Source of the DNA: Cymbomonas tetramitiformis
Lineage: Eukaryota; Chlorophyta; Pyramimonadophyceae; Pyramimonadales; Pyramimonadaceae
Direction of reading: 5' to 3'
Assembly: GCA_001247695.2 (NCBI GenBank)
Contig: LGRX02035270.1
Span: 1 to 64,000, forward strand
Length of the DNA: 64,000 nt
Shown here: positions 27,201-35,077 of the stretch, piece by piece
How positions within the stretch are numbered: the first letter of the stretch is position 1
Layout: the number at the start of each line of letters is the position of its first letter
The notes under the pieces: generated by a model
Databases searched by the model: none
Told to the model about the DNA's origin: nothing
Seen by the model: the letters and a program-made list of their open reading frames with translations, nothing else
Position numbers and translations under genes: made by a program

Positions 27201-28139
27201 TCTTTCAGTGATACCCCACACAAATATGTTAATTTCATAATGTTTTTCTAAAATAGAAAAGTCTTCTATATTGATTCCATTTTCATCCTTTTTCGGAAAC
27301 AATTTCAAACGCAGCTGATTAGATATCGTTGTAATATTCCCTTTATGATTGCTTGCATCTCTTTTGAGTTGCTTCCATTTGTTTTCATATTGATTCTTTT
27401 TTATGAGATTGTCACTCAACATCTTATCTAATTTTCGTTTCCTATGTAAGAGTTCCAAAGATTTAATACCACAATTGTTTTTAGATTCTATCTTAATCAC
27501 ACATTGTTTCAATCGTAATTCTACACCATTCTTGGGAGCTGCCGTACATTTGCTACCTTTACCTTCTGGTGGTTTGGAAGAGTAATATTCAACTTCGATA
27601 TCTTTGGCAACCTCGACAGACTTTTTGCTGCTATCACCACCCTTCGGACTTTGCAGCATCTCTTCAAACTTCATCATCACATCTTCGCGATCTGAACCTT
27701 TGACCCACTTGGATGTGGTCCCATCCTCGAACACAGCTCTCATCGAAATTTGTTGAGTTCCTTTTGATTTATCAGGTAACCAATAGTTTAAACTGCTACC
27801 ATCGGGACCAGCTCTTTCAAGAAACGTTGTAAAGGGAACCTTAAGTTTTTCAACATCGGTACTGAATTTCTTGATATGTCTTTTAGAATCTCCGACGGTA
27901 TACTTATTGATTTCATCAAGTCTACTTTGTTCTTTAGCAGGCTTTTTACCTATCTTGGTCCATTGTCGTCTTGTAACTTTCTCAACCTTCTCTTTTGATT
28001 TCCGATACTTCTTCTTGTAATCACGTATGGCTTTCGTCCGATCGTCACCACTTAAATTTTTACTTTGTAAGTCTTCCCAATCTGCAGCAGTGAGCTTATG
28101 GCGTGCCTCAGGATTTTGCTTTCTCAATTTAGGGGGCAT
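24261..28139 (-). CDS. Protein-primed family B DNA polymerase
   Basis: A 1,292-residue protein. The basic N-terminal 170 residues could hold the terminal-protein-like part. Around 380-465 lie Cys/His pairs typical of these polymerases (CSQCKSQKC, CEICNRKF, CKMCNVIF). Then come exonuclease motifs: Exo I CFDFETMND (about 473), Exo II GSKFDFRL and Exo III YCHDDVTIL. The palm has motif A QDFNSMYPSV (about 888), motif B ILYGKLGERSN (about 1048) and motif C YFDTDSIIY (about 1145). All catalytic Asp residues are present. Such enzymes replicate linear DNA from a terminal protein. TATATAGTATA precedes the ATG; the stop lies in a 53-bp dyad element and a 21-bp hairpin (24362-24382) is inside the 3' coding end. 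Confidence 0.92.
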   Translation of the reverse strand: MPPKLRKQNPEARHKLTAADWEDLQSKNLSGDDRTKAIRDYKKKYRKSKEKVEKVTRRQWTKIGKKPAKEQSRLDEINKYTVGDSKRHIKKFSTDVEKLKVPFTTFLERAGPDGSSLNYWLPDKSKGTQQISMRAVFEDGTTSKWVKGSDREDVMMKFEEMLQSPKGGDSSKKSVEVAKDIEVEYYSSKPPEGKGSKCTAAPKNGVELRLKQCVIKIESKNNCGIKSLELLHRKRKLDKMLSDNLIKKNQYENKWKQLKRDASNHKGNITTISNQLRLKLFPKKDENGINIEDFSILEKHYEINIFVWGITERLGGEPIMYYPPYFNEHNDYSSYNDSYHILLHDNHYEPITRIDCFRGKTYRPSCSQCKSQKCIFANKETRLTPGNKQWHHCEICNRKFMNQDCYNLHTELITCDKVHKCKMCNVIFNPNEKHICGYKSCPNCKIVCNVHEHKCYMTKVQPKPILDYKTIVCFDFETMNDNGRLIVNHCESQYHDGSFVIHKTIDDFLEWVYLKKHDNHTFVAHCGSKFDFRLIVEHIINVQRKPPQDILYTGADILCMRIGNVRFIDSYMFMTRPLHSLPEMFGFEHEITKGYYPHLFNTKENEHYMGLYPDIKYYNPEILQPEAYTKLYHWWFEKKSKCCIFEHPKELARYCHDDVTILRRAVFAFRDCFLKITDNKFDPFSYLTLAQLAVNIWRNECMPKDSVGILQSLTKSQNASIKENQWLDYIVHTTSAKLVIDLDGKRNYKLKDTGLHIYVDGFDEITNTVYEFLGSWFHADLKKYHKDDIQYQQGRRSGMTFGEVNRQTMKRLEDIKAAGYNLVYIWESDWDSQVAQLKTSHVGNAFLDRQILASPIHDRDSYHGARVDLGKLFYKCKDNEYIRYQDFNSMYPSVMKTKRFPKGHPEIIRDVKSLDIHGYFGLIKCKILPNKHLKFGVLPHVTNKLIFPLYEMVGTWTTVELEKAIEKGYEILDIYEIKHWKETTTDLFGAYIDKFLKLKTESSGPPDGDIDTFIKDFEFHEGIKLDKRNIKYNPGMRQVAKDMQNILYGKLGERSNKSKSKVIQNPGEFYNTISNKRYDCKYEFIGSEENEMVLMNFTENSDVYADTRFSTNEVLAAFITSYGRLKLYELIEATGFSNVLYFDTDSIIYIETEENHHIYHGTGYRQPWLGYLKCELQGLEKEHGKCIEFLSTGPKSYSLKFADEYCMTKIKGFSLSTENLEHINHDVMKNMILNQRNDPVKMSNLVIRHQSKSNNHRLLPLGLEVRSESKTFNFSYDKGNIDWTTWDILPLS

Positions 28140-28157
28140 CTTCCTATACTATATAAA

Positions 28158-28610
28158 TTATATTTTTGTGGCATCACCGCGACTTTTTTTCATTTGTTTT
28201 TTCATTTGTTTTTTCATTTTTATACGTTTCTCAATATCATCAATGGCTTTTCGATAATTGCCAACACCCGTATATTCTGCATTAGATCGTTGAAATACTG
28301 AATGACCTGTTACTGTACCAGTACTTGATTTGTCCAAAGGTGCTACCATAATCGGTGCTATTCTTCGTGGGGCTTTAGTCGGTAAGGCAGGGTCCTTTAT
28401 TGGCTGCTGGTAAATTGGTTGACCGCTAGGAGTACCGTGGTCTAAGGCGGTTCTACTTTTGTTTGATGTCTTCTTGACAACTGGACGACCTCGTAAGCTT
28501 TTAAGTTTCTCTCCTTGTGTCATCTTACCAGGTCTCTTTTTAATTCCATGTTCTTGTCTATACTCTTGAGCACACAGTTTCAGTTTCGCAATCCAAGTCT
28601 CTTTAGTCAT
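28158..28610 (-). CDS. Basic hypothetical protein, 150 residues
   Basis: Starts MTKETWIAKLKLCAQEYRQE and ends with repeated KKQMKKQMKK. Very basic with a Pro-rich centre, so a DNA-binding or core protein is plausible. GAGATATAATAT directly precedes the ATG. It is 18 bases upstream of the polymerase gene on the same strand. No family recognised. Confidence 0.5.
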   Translation of the reverse strand: MTKETWIAKLKLCAQEYRQEHGIKKRPGKMTQGEKLKSLRGRPVVKKTSNKSRTALDHGTPSGQPIYQQPIKDPALPTKAPRRIAPIMVAPLDKSSTGTVTGHSVFQRSNAEYTGVGNYRKAIDDIEKRIKMKKQMKKQMKKSRGDATKI

Positions 28611-28630
28611 ATATTATATCTCATATAAAA

Positions 28631-28679
28631 GTTCCAAACTGAGGATTAATACTAGAGTAATATAATCTCACTTTGGAAC
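28631..28679. repeat. Variant dyad element with GTTCCAAA/TTTGGAAC ends
   Basis: Located in the divergent gap between two small genes. The interior (ACTGAGGATT, ATCTCACTTT) matches the 53-bp family, but the outer arms are GTTCCAAA and TTTGGAAC instead of TGTCATAA and TTATGACA, still perfectly complementary. Both arms changed together. Confidence 0.6.
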
Positions 28680-28731
28680 ACTAACTCACATCAAGAAATA
28701 TTATTTTCTTAGGGTATCTTATAGTTACTTA

Positions 28732-29214
28732 ATGCCAGTTAAAGGAGAGAAGATTACCGATAGTGCAACATTGGAACGCCTTGCTTTAATGAGGCAGAAA
28801 GCATTAGAGACACGCCGTGCCAAAGCCAAACAGAAACAAGATGTCAAGATTGCCGAACAACTTAAGGAATCTCAAAAAGTTGCCGACGCACAAGAAACCA
28901 TCAAAAAAGCTACAATTAAACCTATTCCCGAACCCGAAAAGCAACCCGAAGAATCAATCTCGGAACCGGAAGTAGAACATGTCATTGTCAAGAAACCAAA
29001 AGCCCCTAAGAAGAAACCCAAGAAGCAGGTGGTGATCGTTGAATCTGATTCTTCTTCGGAATCGGAAGAAGAACAACCTCAGGTTATCGTTAGGAAGAGT
29101 ACCAGGCGTAAGCAAAGCCGAGTTGAATCGCAATCACAACCACCTCGTAAGAAAGACGCGGAAATGGACCCGGGTTATGATAAGGCTTACTCTAGTCTAT
29201 TTCTATCGTTATAG
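28732..29214 (+). CDS. Charged low-complexity protein, 160 residues
   Basis: Starts MPVKGEKITDSATLERLALM. A Lys/Ala-rich helix is followed by Pro/Glu and Lys/Pro runs, an acidic serine tract (ESDSSSESEEEQ) and a basic tail. Disordered overall, probably DNA- or packaging-associated. Its stop is three bases from the ATPase start, suggesting joint expression. No family recognised. Confidence 0.5.
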   Translation: MPVKGEKITDSATLERLALMRQKALETRRAKAKQKQDVKIAEQLKESQKVADAQETIKKATIKPIPEPEKQPEESISEPEVEHVIVKKPKAPKKKPKKQVVIVESDSSSESEEEQPQVIVRKSTRRKQSRVESQSQPPRKKDAEMDPGYDKAYSSLFLSL

Positions 29215-29217
29215 TAT

Positions 29218-30195
29218 ATGCAGTTCCAAAGACTGAAAGATAAGAATTACAATATTAAGATTCCGAAGAAGAGTGCTTTTCCGATCGAGACTCCGGACGA
29301 CTTTATTCAATTACCGATGGTAACACTTGCAAATTCCAAACGCGGTGGTGCTAAAACAACAAGCCTTACTCATCTACTACGTCTTATGCAATACAATAAT
29401 GCATTGGAGAGAATTATATTGGTGTCGCCGACATATGAGAATAACAAACACTATTTCGAAGACCTTCCTTTAGACGAAAGTGATGTTCTTGAACCTGAAA
29501 TAGACGTGATACCTCAGATTGAAAACATTTTAGATGAAGAAGCCCTTGAATATGAATCATATGTTGAAAAAACAAAACGTTATAGAAGACTCATGGACAT
29601 GTTACACAAGAGTGAAATGAGTGTGTACGAAATACCCGCTGATTTACTTTTGGAGTTTGCCGACGAAAACGATAACATTGCACCACCACAATACAAATAC
29701 AAGGTTACCAATAGACCACCATCTGTAGCAATATTCTTCGATGATTGTTTAGACTCACCCGTGTTCAGGCCCAAATCAGGATTAGGCCGTTTTGTTATAA
29801 GTCATCGACACAAAGGGAAAACGAAGAACATCGGCTCGATCGGCTGCTCACTCCTTTTCGCCACACAAGCATATACGAGCAATGGGGCGGGACTACAACG
29901 TGCTATACGATCGAACCTTACCCACATCCTACTTATGAAGACAAAAAATCAAGATGAGCTAAAACAGATAAGTTCAGAATTAGGCGGTGAGGTTTCCCCC
30001 GAAGAATTTTATGATGTCTTCAATCAAGCAGTCCAAGATAGATATGACTTTCTATTTATTGACCTTGCAAAGAAAGATTGTCATCCAAGCATGTTTCGGA
30101 GAAATTTTAACGAGTTTATTCTTCCAAGTCAACGGCAACAAAAGGAACAATCGGAAATTGTTCCCGGAAAGATTGTTTCTAATCAGCCATTATAG
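29218..30195 (+). CDS. Genome-packaging ATPase (FtsK/HerA, A32-like)
   Basis: A 325-residue protein. The N-terminal VTLANSKRGGAKTTSLTHLL aligns with the Walker A region of virus packaging ATPases, but the usual glycines are replaced: residues 40-47 read SKRGGAKT where G....GKT is expected. Walker B is VAIFFDDCLD (about 167-176), followed by a sensor-like LLFATQAYTS and a conserved GLQRAIRSNLTHI segment. The enzyme would pump DNA into capsids. TTATAGTAT precedes the start. Near its end the coding sequence contains a GGAACAAT hairpin (30144-30164). Confidence 0.8.
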   Translation: MQFQRLKDKNYNIKIPKKSAFPIETPDDFIQLPMVTLANSKRGGAKTTSLTHLLRLMQYNNALERIILVSPTYENNKHYFEDLPLDESDVLEPEIDVIPQIENILDEEALEYESYVEKTKRYRRLMDMLHKSEMSVYEIPADLLLEFADENDNIAPPQYKYKVTNRPPSVAIFFDDCLDSPVFRPKSGLGRFVISHRHKGKTKNIGSIGCSLLFATQAYTSNGAGLQRAIRSNLTHILLMKTKNQDELKQISSELGGEVSPEEFYDVFNQAVQDRYDFLFIDLAKKDCHPSMFRRNFNEFILPSQRQQKEQSEIVPGKIVSNQPL

Positions 30196-30224
30196 AGTCT
30201 AAGTCATAGTACATGTCTATAGGT

Positions 30225-30276
30225 TGTCATAAAGTGAGATTTAATTTACTATATATATCAATCTCTAATTATGACA
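30225..30276 (+). terminator. 52-bp dyad element between ATPase and C5 methyltransferase genes
   Basis: Begins 29 bases after the ATPase stop, plus-oriented. Its right end TTATGACA contains the ATG start codon of the methyltransferase gene (30271), so element and coding sequence overlap by six bases. It could serve as 3' signal of one gene and promoter of the next. Confidence 0.55.
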
Positions 30277-30915
30277 CCGACACGTATCTTAGAGCTATTC
30301 TCCGGGACGGCATCGGTCAGCAAAGTACTTAAGGAAATCTATAAAAATTGCGAAATTGTATCGGTGGACATACTACCCGATCATGATCCAACTCATATTG
30401 TGAACATACTAAGCTGGGATTATACCGTGTATCCATCAAAGCACTTTGATATGATCTGGGCAAGTCCACCATGCACGGAATATAGCAAGGCCAAGAGATA
30501 CCAACCACGAAATCTGGAGTTGGCTGATAGTATAGTTGAGAGAACATTGCAAATAATTGACTACTTCAAACCTACATATTGGTTCATTGAAAACCCAGCA
30601 GATGGTGGCTTGATGAGACATAGACCGGTGATGCAAAACATGAATAAATACATCCACACATGTTGCTATTGTCAATATGGATTTGAGTATAGAAAGGCAA
30701 CTAACATATGGACTAACCGGGAAGGATTAGATCTGAAGATGTGTTTCAAACACAGCACACCGTGTGATGGAATGAAGACATATGGGAAGCATATGAAATC
30801 GGCTCAGTTTGGTCAAAGTTCATGTGCATCCCATGGGATCGGGAGAGGAAAGGTTGAGAATGTGTATAGCATACCACGTGAGTTGATCATAACTCTTGTC
30901 ACTTTTAGAGAATGA
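30271..30915 (+). CDS. C5-cytosine DNA methyltransferase, short form
   Basis: A 214-residue protein. Motif I ILELFSGTAS (6-15), motif IV ASPPCTEYS (64-72) with C68 as catalytic Cys, and motif VI WFIENPADG (104-112) are all visible. Length is well below that of full C5 enzymes; a clear target-recognition domain is missing, as in other compact virus enzymes. The start codon is the ATG inside the TTATGACA end of a 53-bp element, and the last codons lie in another. Likely methylates virus DNA for protection or silencing control (inference). No restriction enzyme partner is seen. Confidence 0.8.
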   Translation: MTPTRILELFSGTASVSKVLKEIYKNCEIVSVDILPDHDPTHIVNILSWDYTVYPSKHFDMIWASPPCTEYSKAKRYQPRNLELADSIVERTLQIIDYFKPTYWFIENPADGGLMRHRPVMQNMNKYIHTCCYCQYGFEYRKATNIWTNREGLDLKMCFKHSTPCDGMKTYGKHMKSAQFGQSSCASHGIGRGKVENVYSIPRELIITLVTFRE

Positions 30916-30949
30916 TGTATATAGTAATATTAAGTTTCACTTTATGACA
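30897..30949 (-). repeat. 53-bp dyad element overlapping the C5 methyltransferase 3' end
   Basis: Near-identical to the copy at 31001-31053. Its first bases encode the last residues and the TGA stop of the plus-strand methyltransferase, but its core points to the minus strand, the one clear case not in the orientation of the overlapped gene. Confidence 0.6.
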
Positions 30950-30971
30950 AGTTTACAATACCATTAGATCG

Positions 30972-30992
30972 GCAACAATCGAAGATTGTTGC
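30972..30992. terminator. 21-bp perfect hairpin (GCAACAATC stem)
   Basis: Nine-base stem GCAACAATC/GATTGTTGC with a three-base loop, in the gap between convergent methyltransferase and primase-helicase genes. Relatives with the stem GGAACAATC/GATTGTTCC lie at 13150-13170, 13283-13303, 13618-13638 and their right-hand mirrors. Another GCAACAATC form is at 24362-24382 inside the end of the polymerase gene, and an 8-base-stem form at 30144-30164 inside the end of the ATPase gene. A terminator or processing role is inferred from position. Confidence 0.55.
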
Positions 30993-31000
30993 TTTTGATT

Positions 31001-31053
31001 TGTCACTTTTAGAGAATGATGTATATAGTAATATTAAGTTTCACTTTATGACA
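31001..31053 (-). terminator. 53-bp dyad element after the primase-helicase gene
   Basis: Begins three bases after the minus-strand stop at 31057, minus-oriented, with TGTCACTTTT and TTTATGACA ends. A 21-bp hairpin lies just beyond it at 30972-30992. Confidence 0.6.
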
Positions 31054-31056
31054 AGT

Positions 31057-33888
31057 CTACAATACTAATGGCTTTAGCTTTTTCCAAAATGCTACACTCA
31101 CCAAATTATCCCAAAGCTCAACCCTTCTCCTTGATTTAATTTCCTCCTCCGATTCATCCTCGTCAATAAATTGGTATTCTCCATTGAACAATCCAAAGTT
31201 CTTGAAGAGCTGAGGTTTTCTAAATCCCAACAACGTTTTGTGTTCCTCCAAAATCTCCGGTACGACCTCATAGGTGTATCCTCGCTTGTCTTTGTATCTC
31301 ACTTGTTTCCCAATAGTGAATCCATCTCCGAACAAGTGGTGATAGATCTTGCCCAGCAATGCATCAATATCTTTCTTTTGAGTCAGATCGTACCCCTTTG
31401 CTTTCTTTGTCGGAAACATGTTAAAATACTCTTCATTGCATGTGTCACTCTCCTCTTGTGTCAAAGTCTTTTTTGAATCAATGACATTCTTATCCACGTT
31501 CTCAACCATTTCTTGAAACCTTTGTAACCACCACACCTTTGCTTGATCAGATCGTACCAGATTTACAAGAAAGTCCTCTCCATTTTCTATCTTTTCTTTC
31601 ATTTGTGCTTGGTCATATATCCAAAAGTAGCGAGCGACATTGAAGTGCTTCTTTAATAAGTGGTCAGCTTCGTAGTATTTCCTAAAGGTTTGTAGGTCAT
31701 CCTTGGGCACTTCCAACATCTCATGAATTCTTTTGTAAACCTCACATGACATAGGGTCAAATTCTTGTGGAACCTCGGTTTCATCTTCTATTGGTTTCCT
31801 CAACCTTTGTGCTTTAAGATATTGGTTCTCAAAGACGAACCCCTGATTTCTCATTATATTGATGAAGTGAGCTCGTTTATTGGTGTTGTAACAAAGCTCC
31901 TTGTACTCAAATCGTGCCCGAGATTCTAAGTATTCATCGGCCAATTCTTTTGGGATTGATGGCAACTTAAATAGTTCTAATCCCATTGTGTGGGTGCTCT
32001 CCAAATCCTTTCTCACATCTTCAAGTGTCTTCGGGTTTGGTTTGTATTTTTGCTTATAAAAGAAAGCATATACACTTGTGATGTTCCTTTCTCTCATTAC
32101 TTGTTGGGCCATTCCCAAAGGGTTGATGGTGTGTTCTTTATATATTGCAAACACTGGGCGTTTCATCTCTTGATTGTTGCTATCAATCCCATACACTACT
32201 TTTGGAGAATATATTATCTTTTTGGTAGTGTTGAAATCAGGTAGCTTGTCGGTCGTCTTGGTGATCAATACTAAATCGTCATGGTGTGGTTTTAAATGTG
32301 CATACAATTCTTCGGCCAAGGTAGCGGAGTCCATTGGGATCAAGTACTTCTCTTGTTTTAATATCATCTTTCTCATGTCTTCCTCTTTTTTAATCTCGTA
32401 GATCGGAACACCCGAAAAGTGTTTGTGCTTGTTGTATTTGAACATATACTTCTTGTTAATCGTATTCAAAAATTCAATAGAATCGTCACATATGTCTTGA
32501 TCGGTTGCAATGTAATTCCTACTTGTGTTTAGTACGTGTTTTAGATATGGGTAGAGGTGACTCCTAATTGTATTCAAGGTTGTGGCCCCTATAAGATGGT
32601 CATATATAGAGTTCCACTCATCCATGAAAATGGTGTACTCTTTAAAATCAAATCTACTCAATTTGCACAAACTATCTAATTGAATGACAATGTTATCTCC
32701 TTGCTTCAACGAGTCGTCCTCATCGTTGTAGATTTTACAATTGATTCCCGCCTCATTGAACTTTGTATAGTGATCTTCGGCTAGACTCACTCTTGACACA
32801 ATGCTTATAAACTTCATTCCGTTTCTCTTTTCAAGATTGGCTTTAGTGTGGTCCATGAATGTTGTTGTTTTTCCGGTGGCACAACCCGATTTGATGATGT
32901 ATGACTCTCCAAATTTTAGAACGTCCGATCCTTGTTTCTCTTGTAATTTGGAACGCCTTATGACCTTATGAGGTTTGATCTTGTTCCTTGGAAGTCTTTT
33001 CATTTTATGATGATTGACGGCTATCTTCTTCTTTGCTTTGGAAAGTAGCCATGTGATTGAATCAAACTCATTGGGTTTGCATGCATTCCATATCTTGATG
33101 TTGTTATCATGGTCATACTTCGGTTTGGTCTTTGAAAATTCACCCCATTTTGTGAGTTGGTTCAATCCCTTCATGGCATTGGTAAAGAGCCGGAAATCTT
33201 GGTATGTATCAATGATATCAAGAGGTAGCATGCTCAATATGTTATCAATGTCTTTATCGCTTAAGTCATAATACACCTCTCCTTCTTGAGTGTATTCCTC
33301 TTGAGGCTTGATCTCAAACTTTCCGGTTTTTTCATTTTTTTTAGAAGTGGATGTGTAAATGTGTTCCAACAAGAATTGCTTTATTGCCTCCGGCATTTCC
33401 TTGATGGATGTATCATGGTAAACGGTGTAGTCCTTGTGAATGATGCCCTTATCTATATCATATATGTGACTATGTGGTGCTACAATGTATCTTCTATTTG
33501 AGATGATGTCAATTTCATGGGCACTCCTTGAACGGGCAAAATCCTTGTCATATTTAAAATACAAGTGAAATCCTCCTCTACAAGATTGAGCGGTATAGGT
33601 ATTGAACACCCTTGGATCTTTTCCAAAAGCAAGAGTCCATGGATGATTATCCATATCCCACTTATTGGTATCCAAATCTACCACAATCATGTCGTTGACT
33701 TCACCACCGATGATACCAACATTGAAATTTTTGTTTGGTTCTATACCTTTGAATTGCTTCGTTTTGTCGGTATAGAAACCTTTACTATCTTTATGAGGTT
33801 TTTTAGAATTGACCATCAACTTAAACTTGATCATATCTTGAAGGGGGCGAGTATCGTCAAACATAGTGACAACACTTTGGTGGGACAT
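31057..33888 (-). CDS. Primase-helicase replication protein
   Basis: I prefer the ATG at 33888 (MSHQSVVTMFDD, 943 residues) behind GTATATAAGAAAG; the frame has another ATG 15 bases upstream that overlaps the TATA box. The N-terminal part has the archaeo-eukaryotic primase/prim-pol pattern: VVDLDT (D71, D73), GGFHLYF (about 105-111) and IDIISNRRYIVAPHS. A helicase domain follows with Walker A SGCATGKTT (about 336), SIVSRVSL as motif Ia and Walker B IFMDEWNS (about 421), which recalls origin-binding SF2 helicases. The C-terminal 300 residues are unassigned. It would start and unwind replication alongside the polymerase. Followed after three bases by a 53-bp element. Confidence 0.8.
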   Translation of the reverse strand: MSHQSVVTMFDDTRPLQDMIKFKLMVNSKKPHKDSKGFYTDKTKQFKGIEPNKNFNVGIIGGEVNDMIVVDLDTNKWDMDNHPWTLAFGKDPRVFNTYTAQSCRGGFHLYFKYDKDFARSRSAHEIDIISNRRYIVAPHSHIYDIDKGIIHKDYTVYHDTSIKEMPEAIKQFLLEHIYTSTSKKNEKTGKFEIKPQEEYTQEGEVYYDLSDKDIDNILSMLPLDIIDTYQDFRLFTNAMKGLNQLTKWGEFSKTKPKYDHDNNIKIWNACKPNEFDSITWLLSKAKKKIAVNHHKMKRLPRNKIKPHKVIRRSKLQEKQGSDVLKFGESYIIKSGCATGKTTTFMDHTKANLEKRNGMKFISIVSRVSLAEDHYTKFNEAGINCKIYNDEDDSLKQGDNIVIQLDSLCKLSRFDFKEYTIFMDEWNSIYDHLIGATTLNTIRSHLYPYLKHVLNTSRNYIATDQDICDDSIEFLNTINKKYMFKYNKHKHFSGVPIYEIKKEEDMRKMILKQEKYLIPMDSATLAEELYAHLKPHHDDLVLITKTTDKLPDFNTTKKIIYSPKVVYGIDSNNQEMKRPVFAIYKEHTINPLGMAQQVMRERNITSVYAFFYKQKYKPNPKTLEDVRKDLESTHTMGLELFKLPSIPKELADEYLESRARFEYKELCYNTNKRAHFINIMRNQGFVFENQYLKAQRLRKPIEDETEVPQEFDPMSCEVYKRIHEMLEVPKDDLQTFRKYYEADHLLKKHFNVARYFWIYDQAQMKEKIENGEDFLVNLVRSDQAKVWWLQRFQEMVENVDKNVIDSKKTLTQEESDTCNEEYFNMFPTKKAKGYDLTQKKDIDALLGKIYHHLFGDGFTIGKQVRYKDKRGYTYEVVPEILEEHKTLLGFRKPQLFKNFGLFNGEYQFIDEDESEEEIKSRRRVELWDNLVSVAFWKKLKPLVL

Positions 33889-33955
33889 CTTTCTTATATA
33901 CATGTACTTCTCTTTTCTTTAAGTAGTTTATAGACATGGACGAAACGAAAAAAAT

Positions 33956-34141
33956 TTATATTTGCAAGATTTTTTCTGCCTCTTTTTTCAGTCTATACAT
34001 TTCTCGTCTTTTGGCATTGATCTCATCCTTATGTAGGGCGTAAAATCTCCTTGAAGACTTTCTTACAAGCTCTCTCACTTGATCTATATGGGTGTCTCTA
34101 TACCGCTTTTGGGCGACTTTCAAGGCTTCGCTACGAGCCAT
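33956..34141 (-). CDS. Small basic helical protein, 61 residues
   Basis: Start chosen at the ATG at 34141 (MARSEALKVAQKRYRD), behind GTATATATCAATA; the longer frame begins inside that box. Almost entirely charged helix with Arg, Lys and Tyr spaced as in small nucleic-acid-binding proteins (FYALHKDEINAKRREMYRLK). No family name can be given. Confidence 0.5.
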   Translation of the reverse strand: MARSEALKVAQKRYRDTHIDQVRELVRKSSRRFYALHKDEINAKRREMYRLKKEAEKILQI

Positions 34142-34182
34142 TATTGATATATACATGCAATATAACCTTTAAGTTTTTTATT

Positions 34183-34535
34183 TGTCATAAAGTGAAACTT
34201 AAATTTAGTATATACATCAATCTCTAATTGTGACAAGGTCTTAAGGTCAAAATCGCAAAAAATTGAGCCGAAGATTTTCTGCTCCGAAATGGTCAATTAG
34301 GGTTTGTCACAAAGTGGAACTTAATATTACTATATACATCAATCTCTAATTGTGACAAATGACGCCAAAGCCAGCCAAAATTTGCTTAAACATAATCGGA
34401 AAACTCAAAAAATGACTTTAAAATGTCAAAATCGCAAAAAATTGAGCCGGAGATTTTAAACCCTAAATGGCCCATATGGGTTTGTCATAAAGTGGAACTT
34501 AATATTACTAAATACATCAATCTCACTTTATGACA
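34183..34535 (+). repeat. Three plus-oriented 53-bp dyad elements in a row
   Basis: Copies at 34183-34235, 34305-34357 and 34483-34535. The last two are each preceded by a direct repeat of about 68 bases that contains GTCAAAATCGCAAAAAATTG. The third has 12-base perfect arms (TGTCATAAAGTG/CACTTTATGACA). No plus-strand gene precedes them, so this cluster resembles the multi-copy arrays in the terminal repeats. Confidence 0.8.
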
Positions 34536-35077
34536 CCCGCGAAAAATACTGCCAAAAAATGGGCGAAAACAGAGCCTTAAAACGACAAAAACTGCAGCCT
34601 GCAGATCGCGAAATTTCTCTACCTTTTCAGAGTCTGAAATAATAAAAAATACTGATCGGAAAAAAAAATTATGACAATAGTACGTATTAGTACTCAGATG
34701 GGCGACACGTCGATAGATACTTATTGTCTATTGTCATTTTGCGGAATGCTCCCGGACCACACGCGGACTACACGCGGATTGAAGGCGGTTACACAAAATC
34801 TTTTTTAAATAGAATCTTTCTTAACATCGGTCCGATTGGAGGTTTAAAATATCTACCAGATTTTGTCCGCGTGTAGTCCGCGTGCAGTCCGCGATCAGTC
34901 CGCGTGTAGTCCGGGAGCAGTCCGCGTGTCCCCGGTGACCTATGCAACATTGACAACTAGTGTAACACACTATCGTGTGACACTGCTTTCAAAACAATAT
35001 TTGAAAAAACAATTATCAGCTTGCCCACAATATCGCCTCACAAACTGTTTACGGTACGTTCTGTTCACAGAGATATC
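34236..35077. other. Intergenic block with repeats and two inverted repeats
   Basis: Holds the two direct 68-base repeats with 53-bp elements, then a dyad at about 34671-34738 (ATGACAATAG ... CTATTGTCAT). A GC-rich foldback follows: GCTCCCGGACCACACGCGGA (34748-34767) faces 34866-34918, where AGTCCGCGTGTAGTCCGCG words repeat four times before CCGGGAGC. Base composition shifts from AT-rich to balanced here, marking the edge of the block that contains the two-part gene. No coding sequence is called. Confidence 0.6.
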
